In this document: positions 59,073-64,000 of the stretch, one piece after another
Numbering within the stretch: position 1 is the stretch's first letter
How the letters are laid out: every line of letters begins with the position of its first letter
NCBI GenBank assembly: GCA_039820405.1
Contig: JBCBQC010000011.1
Coordinates: 1-64,000, forward strand
Direction: 5' to 3'
Length of the DNA stretch: 64,000 nt
From: CALLVY01 sp937899855
GTDB lineage: Bacteria; Bacteroidota; Bacteroidia; Chitinophagales; Saprospiraceae
Notes under the pieces: generated by a model
Told to the model about the DNA's origin: nothing
Databases searched by the model: none
What the model saw: the letters and a program-made list of their open reading frames with translations, nothing else
Position numbers and translations under genes: made by a program

Positions 59073-59114
59073 CTCGACGAAGATAAATTTTCCAACCGAA
59101 AACGAAAAATTCGC

Positions 59115-59888
59115 ATGAACCTGCAGCAGGCCAAAATCATCCTCGAAAAAATCAACCGCCTCTACCAAAGCATGACCCTCGATGCCGCCAATATTGATGT
59201 GTTCGAACAGGACCTCATGTTGAGTTACGTCGCCCAACTGCACGACGCCTTCTCCCCCACCGAATCCAAGAAGGCGCAAAAACGCCCCGAACGGCGCCCC
59301 CAACCCCGCATCCCGGTGCGTTCCAAGCCCGAGCCCCCTGCGGTCCCGGCCCCACCACCCGCTCCCGAGCCACAGCCCGAGCCCGTCGTCGTCAAAAAAC
59401 CGACCCGACCCGCCGCGCCCCCCAAGCCGGCAGCTCCCAAGGCCAGCGTCCCAGCTCCACCACCCGCTCCCGAGCCCCCGGTAGAAGTCAAAAAGACGCC
59501 GCCCCCAGCACCACGGCCGGCCCCAACTCCCGAAGTTAAGAAAACGACGCCCCCACCCGCTCCTCCCAAACCCACCGTCAATCCCGACCACGATATACTC
59601 TTCGAACAAAAAGAGGCCCGCGAATTGTCCGAAAAGCTCAGTGCCCAACCCATTGGCGACCTCAACCGAGCCATGGGCATCAACGAGCGTTTCCTCACCA
59701 TCAACGAACTGTTCGATCGCGACAATCAAGCCTACGAAAAGGCCGTCACCCGGCTCAACGGACTCCGCAATTTTGACGAGGCCAAGCCCCTATTGTCCGA
59801 ATTGGCCGAAAAACACGGCTGGACCCAGAAAGACAAGAAGAAAAAAGCGCAAATCTTTATTAAATTAGTACGTCGAAGATATTTATAA
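59115..59888 (+). CDS. Conserved Bacteroidota protein with Pro-rich linker
   Basis: 257 residues from MNLQQAKIILEKINRLYQSM (start 59115). A short helical N-domain (to about residue 50) is joined by a long Pro/Ala/Lys-rich linker (about 55-155, with repeated VPAPPPAPEP and KKTPPPAPRPAP segments) to a C-terminal helical domain: DILFEQKEARELSEKLSAQP, GINERFLTINELFDRDNQAY and HGWTQKDKKKKAQIFIKLVR. This last part is what I recall as a conserved Bacteroidota domain of unknown function. There is no signal peptide. The linker may let two binding modules reach separate partners (inference). It precedes the rhomboid gene by 19 bases. Confidence 0.75.
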   Translation: MNLQQAKIILEKINRLYQSMTLDAANIDVFEQDLMLSYVAQLHDAFSPTESKKAQKRPERRPQPRIPVRSKPEPPAVPAPPPAPEPQPEPVVVKKPTRPAAPPKPAAPKASVPAPPPAPEPPVEVKKTPPPAPRPAPTPEVKKTTPPPAPPKPTVNPDHDILFEQKEARELSEKLSAQPIGDLNRAMGINERFLTINELFDRDNQAYEKAVTRLNGLRNFDEAKPLLSELAEKHGWTQKDKKKKAQIFIKLVRRRYL

Positions 59889-59907
59889 CCATCCACTCGC
59901 CATCGAG

Positions 59908-60642
59908 ATGCCCGATTCCACCAGCAAACGTTTTTACCAGAGCCTCCGTTTTCCACTGATCTTTATCCTGATCCTGTGGCTGATTCATTTGGTCAAGTTT
60001 TTTGGGGGCTTTCAGTTTAGCGAATTTGGCATCCTCCCACGTACCACCCTGGGGCTCCGCGGCGTCTTACTGGCGCCCCTGATCCACGACGATTTTGGGC
60101 ACCTGATCTCCAATACCATCCCTTTTTTCGCCCTATCCGGGATCATCTTCTACTTTTACCGGCGAGTCGCCCTGCGTAGCTTTTTGATGATTTACCTGCT
60201 CACCGGTTTTGCCGTCTGGGGCTTCGCCCGCTCCGTTTTTCACATCGGGGCCAGTGGAGTAGTGTACGGGCTGGTGGCTTTCGTGGCCTGGAACGGCATT
60301 TTCCGCCGCAACATCAAGTCGATCGTACTGGCCCTGATCGTGGTCTTCTTTTACCAGGGGATGTTTGCGGGAATTTTGCCCAATCAAGAAGGTATCTCCT
60401 GGGAGAGCCACCTGTACGGCGCCTTGGTAGGCATTTTCACCTCCTTTTTTTACAAGGAAGAGTTGGAGGAAGACGAATTGGAACCCGCCGATCCCTACGG
60501 CGAGGAGACCGAGGCCACCCACTATTTCTTACCGCGCGATACCTTCGAGAAAACCCGCGCCCAACGCGAGTGGGAACGCCGCAACCCTCCCCCACCGGAC
60601 GAACTTCCCCCCAGTGGGCCCTGGAACTCCACCATCAGCTAG
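59908..60642 (+). CDS. Rhomboid family intramembrane serine protease
   Basis: 244 residues with about six membrane segments. Catalytic Ser is in GASGVVYGLVAFVAWN and His in SWESHLYGALVGIFTS. A GHLISNTIPFFAL motif provides the His and Asn of the oxyanion helix. A hydrophilic C-terminal tail (about 195-244) is Glu and Pro-rich. Rhomboids cut single-pass membrane proteins within the bilayer. The substrate is unknown. It follows the Pro-rich linker protein gene closely and converges with the esterase gene. Confidence 0.9.
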   Translation: MPDSTSKRFYQSLRFPLIFILILWLIHLVKFFGGFQFSEFGILPRTTLGLRGVLLAPLIHDDFGHLISNTIPFFALSGIIFYFYRRVALRSFLMIYLLTGFAVWGFARSVFHIGASGVVYGLVAFVAWNGIFRRNIKSIVLALIVVFFYQGMFAGILPNQEGISWESHLYGALVGIFTSFFYKEELEEDELEPADPYGEETEATHYFLPRDTFEKTRAQREWERRNPPPPDELPPSGPWNSTIS

Positions 60643-60648
60643 GAACGA

Positions 60649-61479
60649 TCAGCCATTTTTCCCGACAAACGCCAGCCCGTCAATCAAGGATTTGACCCCC
60701 GAAGTAGCGTGGGTCTCTCGCTCGTAGATGCGCAACTCCAACCGCTGGGCAGCGGGTTTGGCCTTTTGGAGGTACTCGTTTAGCCAGTTGACGTTTTCGC
60801 GGTAACCGTTCGAATCATGGCGGGCCGCCGTCAGGAAAAGGGATTTAAATGCCAAGCGCTCCGTCCGATCCTCAATGGTGCGAAAGAGGTAGTGATCATC
60901 GTACATGGTGCTGGGACTGGCAGCGATGTAGTGGTCAAATACTTCGGGGCGCAGAACGATAAAGCTGAGTACGGCCAGCCCTCCCATCGAATGGCCAAAG
61001 AGCGTCTTTTGGTAAAATTGTAGGTCGTACTTTTGCGCCAGCTCGGGCAGGACTTGCTGCTCCAGAAAATCGGCCAGGGCCCCAAACCTTCCGGTGTAGG
61101 GGTACAAAGCTTGGTTGCCCGTATCGTTCTCGTCCGCAGCGAGGTGGGTGGGAGTAAAGTAGGCCCAACGACTGATGGGCGTACTGGGAATGGAAACGAC
61201 GACCGTGGGATAAATCTTTTCGCCAAACTCGTAGAGTACCGCCGTATTCCGGGCGATGCCGCTGTACTCGCCCCCATCCAGTACCACGAGCAGGCTGACG
61301 CTGTCTTTTTTACCCGCCAAATCCTCGGGAACGAATACGTCATAGGTGAGTGGAGGAACCGTCGCCGTCACCGGAGTAGGGGTGGAGGTGGTCACCGGAG
61401 CGGGACCGGTAGAATCGGAGCAGGCCAGGGACAGGACCAAAAGGCCCGCCCAGCAACAATAGTAGTGCTTTCTAATCAT
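60649..61479 (-). CDS. Alpha/beta-hydrolase lipoprotein (esterase family)
   Basis: 276 residues. The signal MIRKHYYCCWAGLLVLSLAC has a lipobox Cys, followed by a Thr/Pro-rich linker. The domain resembles the esterase-D/Fes-like family: YDVFVPEDLAGK, LLVVLDGGEYSGIARN, the nucleophile elbow GHSMGGLAVLSF, then FDHYIAASPSTMYDD and a possible catalytic His in YERETHATSGVKS near residue 260. Possible roles are ester hydrolysis of siderophores or carbohydrate esters; neither is shown. A hairpin lies upstream between it and the subtilase gene. Confidence 0.85.
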   Translation of the reverse strand: MIRKHYYCCWAGLLVLSLACSDSTGPAPVTTSTPTPVTATVPPLTYDVFVPEDLAGKKDSVSLLVVLDGGEYSGIARNTAVLYEFGEKIYPTVVVSIPSTPISRWAYFTPTHLAADENDTGNQALYPYTGRFGALADFLEQQVLPELAQKYDLQFYQKTLFGHSMGGLAVLSFIVLRPEVFDHYIAASPSTMYDDHYLFRTIEDRTERLAFKSLFLTAARHDSNGYRENVNWLNEYLQKAKPAAQRLELRIYERETHATSGVKSLIDGLAFVGKNG

Positions 61480-61512
61480 CTCTCTAGTTTTTGGTTATGT
61501 TGAGTATTCCGC

Positions 61513-61544
61513 AGACCGCCAAGCGCCTTGGCGACGGTGGGTCT
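61513..61544 (-). terminator. Hairpin after the subtilase gene
   Basis: A GCCAAG/CTTGGC stem (61518-61523 with 61527-61532) is extended by CAG ACC / GGTCT pairing (61513-61517 with 61540-61544) across an asymmetric bulge. It lies just past the stop of the subtilase gene. There is no T run, so termination is uncertain. Confidence 0.4.
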
Positions 61545-63420
61545 AACGCAAGTCCTTTAAGTTGCGCAAAAATCCGTTGACGCCCGCCGCCTGCATGCGC
61601 TGGTGCAGCTTACGCGCGTCGCTCTTGCCCCCAAAAGCCCCCACCACGACCTTGTAAACCGTCCGGCCATTGAGTTCGTTGATGTTGACGATCACCGGTG
61701 CCTCAAACTGCCGTTGCAACTGTTCCACCTGGATCAGGACATTGCCGTACTCGGCGAAGGCCCCGATCTGGACGCCCCAGCCCTTGGCCTCCTGGCGGTG
61801 TACGTTGAAGCGAAACAGGCCACGGCCCGAACCCACTTCCGCCTCCACCTCCACGGTGCTACCGGTGCCGCCGCTACCGTCGCGCCGTCGGATGGCCTCG
61901 GCCACCGCACGATCCGCATTGACCCGACCCGCACCGTAACGCAGGGAGTGGCCATTGGCGTATTCGCTCGGGCCACCGATCTTATCCGCCGTTTTCATCA
62001 AAATTTCCTTGACCTCCCGCGCCGTCAAATCGGGGTGGACCGACAGGATCAGGGCACAAATTCCCGCCACCAGGGGACAGGCACTCGAGGTTCCCCCAAA
62101 GTGTTTGTAGCGGTCTCCCCGCGACTGACCGTCCCGCCAGTAGCGAAAGACGCCCTGTTCCCAGGAAACCCCCTCGTCCCAAGAAGCACGCCCCGCAATG
62201 ATGGGCCAGTCGCCATTGGAGGGGGCACAGACCGTTACCTCCCGCCCGCGGTTGGAATAGCTGGCGTGTTCGTCCTTGCTGGTGGAAGCCGCCACGGCGA
62301 TGACGTCGGGGTGGGCGGCGTAAAAGCTGACGTAGTCCAAATCCTCGTTGCCCACCGCAAAACAAATCACACAACCCTTTCCGTTGCGTCCCTCCCGGGC
62401 CGCCTTGGCGATGGCCGCCTCCTTGAGCGGGCTGAGGTGGAAAGCCGGGTCGGTGGTGCCCCAACTGCAACTGATGACGTCCGCGCCGTTTTCGATGCAT
62501 TTGTCGAACATCTGTTCGGTGGCGCGCAGGCTGTAAGACGTGCCGCTGATGGGCATAAACCGCGCGTTGGGTGCCACGCCTACGATGCCGCTGCCGTTGG
62601 AAGCCGCCAGGGCTACCGTGGCGCAGGGCGTGCCGTGGGTAAAGCGGGCGTCCCCCTGTTCGATCCGGGAGGACTGGTTCCAGAGGTCGAAGGGGCGGTG
62701 TACTTTGTGGCGCAGGTCGGGGTGGTTGAGGTCAAAGCCGTTGTCGATCACGGCGAGCTTGATGCCCTCGGAGCCCATGTTGCCGATGCGTTTCCAGGCG
62801 TCCAGAATTTTGGCGTCGGCCCCTTTGGCGGTTCGCCAGTTGGCGTCGACGATAAAACCGGGGTTGTTGAAGTGCCACTGGTGATCGAGGAGGGTGTCGT
62901 CGGGTTCAATGAATTCTTCGTAGCTGTCGACGTAGGTGTCCAGATCGGGTTCGGCGTGCTTGACCCATTCGTTTTTTTGTAGGCCATTGGCGGCTTTGAT
63001 GGGGTTGGGAGATTTGGCCGTAACGACGGCGACGAGGGTTTGGGCATCGCGTCGCTCCACGAGCTTGAGGTGGTAGCTGGCCAGGGCTTCCCTTTGTTCG
63101 GCCTCGCTGGTACCTTCGTGAAAGATGAGGTAGATCTCTCCGGTGGGCACCAGGGGACGTTTGCTGCCTTCCACGTGGTAGACGTGGGTACCCGTTTCGA
63201 TTTCGCGCTTGCGGCGTACTTCGTCCAACTTGTCGTCCAGCGAAGTCCGGGCGCGGTTGAGTCGCACCACTTGAAAACCACCGAGATTTTTGTACTTCTT
63301 GTCCTTGACGTAGGCGCGCCGGGCGAGGTCTTTATCGGCCTTGGGCTTGAGCCCAACGAGGCTGCGGCTTTTTTTGAGTACCAATTGGCCTTTACCGGAT
63401 CTAATGGTTAACTTACTCAT
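61543..63420 (-). CDS. Subtilisin-like serine peptidase with C-terminal SPOR domain
   Basis: 625 residues. A propeptide-like N-domain (about 1-180) has no visible signal peptide. The S8 catalytic triad is complete: Asp in KLAVIDNGFDLNHPDLR, His in FTHGTPCATVALAAS and Ser in HFGGTSSACPLVAGICAL (about residue 443). The oxyanion Asn is in VICFAVGNEDLDYV. After a Gly-rich link the end is a SPOR domain (GWGVQIGAFAEYGNVLIQVE, TVYKVVVGAFGGKSDARKLH), which binds denuded glycan strands of peptidoglycan. The combination is unusual. Lack of a classical signal suggests another export route or a cytoplasmic location (inference). Confidence 0.88.
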   Translation of the reverse strand: MSKLTIRSGKGQLVLKKSRSLVGLKPKADKDLARRAYVKDKKYKNLGGFQVVRLNRARTSLDDKLDEVRRKREIETGTHVYHVEGSKRPLVPTGEIYLIFHEGTSEAEQREALASYHLKLVERRDAQTLVAVVTAKSPNPIKAANGLQKNEWVKHAEPDLDTYVDSYEEFIEPDDTLLDHQWHFNNPGFIVDANWRTAKGADAKILDAWKRIGNMGSEGIKLAVIDNGFDLNHPDLRHKVHRPFDLWNQSSRIEQGDARFTHGTPCATVALAASNGSGIVGVAPNARFMPISGTSYSLRATEQMFDKCIENGADVISCSWGTTDPAFHLSPLKEAAIAKAAREGRNGKGCVICFAVGNEDLDYVSFYAAHPDVIAVAASTSKDEHASYSNRGREVTVCAPSNGDWPIIAGRASWDEGVSWEQGVFRYWRDGQSRGDRYKHFGGTSSACPLVAGICALILSVHPDLTAREVKEILMKTADKIGGPSEYANGHSLRYGAGRVNADRAVAEAIRRRDGSGGTGSTVEVEAEVGSGRGLFRFNVHRQEAKGWGVQIGAFAEYGNVLIQVEQLQRQFEAPVIVNINELNGRTVYKVVVGAFGGKSDARKLHQRMQAAGVNGFLRNLKDLR

Positions 63421-63511
63421 GGTGCGGAGCGTTGGTGCCTCCCGAATGGCTTCGGGGGCTTAGGTGAATGTTGGTACACAAGATAAAAAAATTGTCTCAA
63501 CCCGCTAGCGA

Positions 63512-63889
63512 ATGTCTAAAACAAGCCCTCTCGACCATCGGGACGAAGCCAAGGAGCCGAATGCCATTTGGGACGTCATCGCCTGGTGGGAAAAGCGCCG
63601 ATTGGCTTACGGCCTGCTGTTGGGTGCCGCACAGGTGTACGCCTGTGTGACCGGCTGGAACTACCTATCCTTTTACTACACTTATACCGAGGCGTTGGTA
63701 CAGTCTACCCTATACCACTTAGTGGCACAAGCGCTCTATTCTGCGGGTTGGGCTGCGGAGGTCGGATTGCGCTACTACGTTCGCCGCATCAATTTCGGCC
63801 GGGGTCCGCGAGTCTTACTCTGGCTGTTGGGGCTGCTGTTTTCCCTGGGGCTCACGTTTCTTTTGTACGGCACTCTGGCCCGCCTGTAG
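63512..63889 (+). CDS. Small membrane protein of unknown function
   Basis: 125 residues. Three hydrophobic stretches (about 32-50, 65-85 and 100-120) separated by Arg- and Tyr-rich loops (EKRRLAYG, YYVRRINFGRGPR). No motif of a known family is visible. The short Pro/Ser/Thr/Glu-rich N-terminus (MSKTSPLDHRDEAKEP) is hydrophilic. It stands alone at the right edge; 63890-64000 contains no gene or clear element. Confidence 0.6.
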   Translation: MSKTSPLDHRDEAKEPNAIWDVIAWWEKRRLAYGLLLGAAQVYACVTGWNYLSFYYTYTEALVQSTLYHLVAQALYSAGWAAEVGLRYYVRRINFGRGPRVLLWLLGLLFSLGLTFLLYGTLARL

Positions 63890-64000
63890 GCCAGCGCAAT
63901 CATCCCCTCACCCCAGAAGTACCTACTTACCAAGTAGCGATACGGCTTTCGGTTGGACCAAACGACCGGGCCCCACTCCCCGTATGGTCTGATTATTGCA

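Overview
The window comes from a member of the Bacteroidota. It carries the type IX secretion/gliding core gldK-gldL-gldM-gldN (19381-23935) and a PorP/SprF-type barrel (24136-25116). Other Bacteroidota traits are many lipoproteins and signal peptides cleaved just before Gln, and promoter elements of the TTTG / TAnnTTTG type (for example 30571-30602 and 51576-51606). The DNA is GC-rich for the phylum, and gene style (FKBP lipoproteins, carboxypeptidase-regulatory-like domains, TPR proteins) suggests a Saprospiria/Lewinella-like marine bacterium. That finer placement is inference. No rRNA, tRNA, CRISPR, insertion sequence or integrase was seen.

Layout. 1-881: an AT-rich DUF6624 gene at the edge. 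896-2727: a rimK-type ATP-grasp ligase and an overlapping aspartoacylase-like zinc hydrolase. 2862-9900: an MFS transporter, TPR and lipoprotein genes, a COG0523 GTPase, an NAD-binding epimerase-like protein and a beta-helix lipoprotein. 10127-13661: three membrane-linked glycosyltransferases in one operon. 13688-19117: an exporter operon (C39-peptidase ABC, HlyD-type adaptor, second ABC). 19381-25116: T9SS/gliding genes, with a strong hairpin between gldK and gldL. 25135-33122: a DUF255 protein, MBL hydrolase, small conserved proteins, Ppx/GppA, a metal-transport permease fused to a DtxR-type regulator, and rbfA. 33229-40357: recG, fatty-acid beta-oxidation (fadJ-like plus thiolase) and serA. 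40487-49950: coaX, an outer-membrane protein, two TPR paralogues and four FKBP lipoproteins holding nine FKBP domains. 49993-51522: purH. 51888-57492: a tandem array of six small secreted proteins followed by a VWA (YfbK-like) protein. 57853-63889: an NTF2-like protein, tdk, a Pro-rich linker protein, a rhomboid protease, an esterase, an unusual subtilase-SPOR fusion and a small membrane protein.

The most unusual region is 51888-57492. Six secreted proteins of about 160-180 aa each have a signal peptide and one carboxypeptidase-regulatory-like beta-sandwich. Several then carry a tail resembling the very start of a TonB-receptor plug and stop there (PGVSVGR, PGVSVSR, PGISIDKK). The seventh gene fuses the same sandwich to a VWA domain. 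Related GA-rich spacers between the first four genes, and near-identical N-termini of genes 2-4, show local duplication followed by rapid divergence. A structured intergenic element (51710-51816) lies just upstream. The second notable region is the FKBP array: three members keep the FKBP catalytic pocket, while both domains of the last member have lost it.

Together the region is rich in envelope biogenesis: secretion machines, outer-membrane proteins, lipoproteins, prolyl isomerases and glycan synthesis, interspersed with single housekeeping genes. All family calls come from reading motifs in the translated sequence and remembered family features. No search was run.
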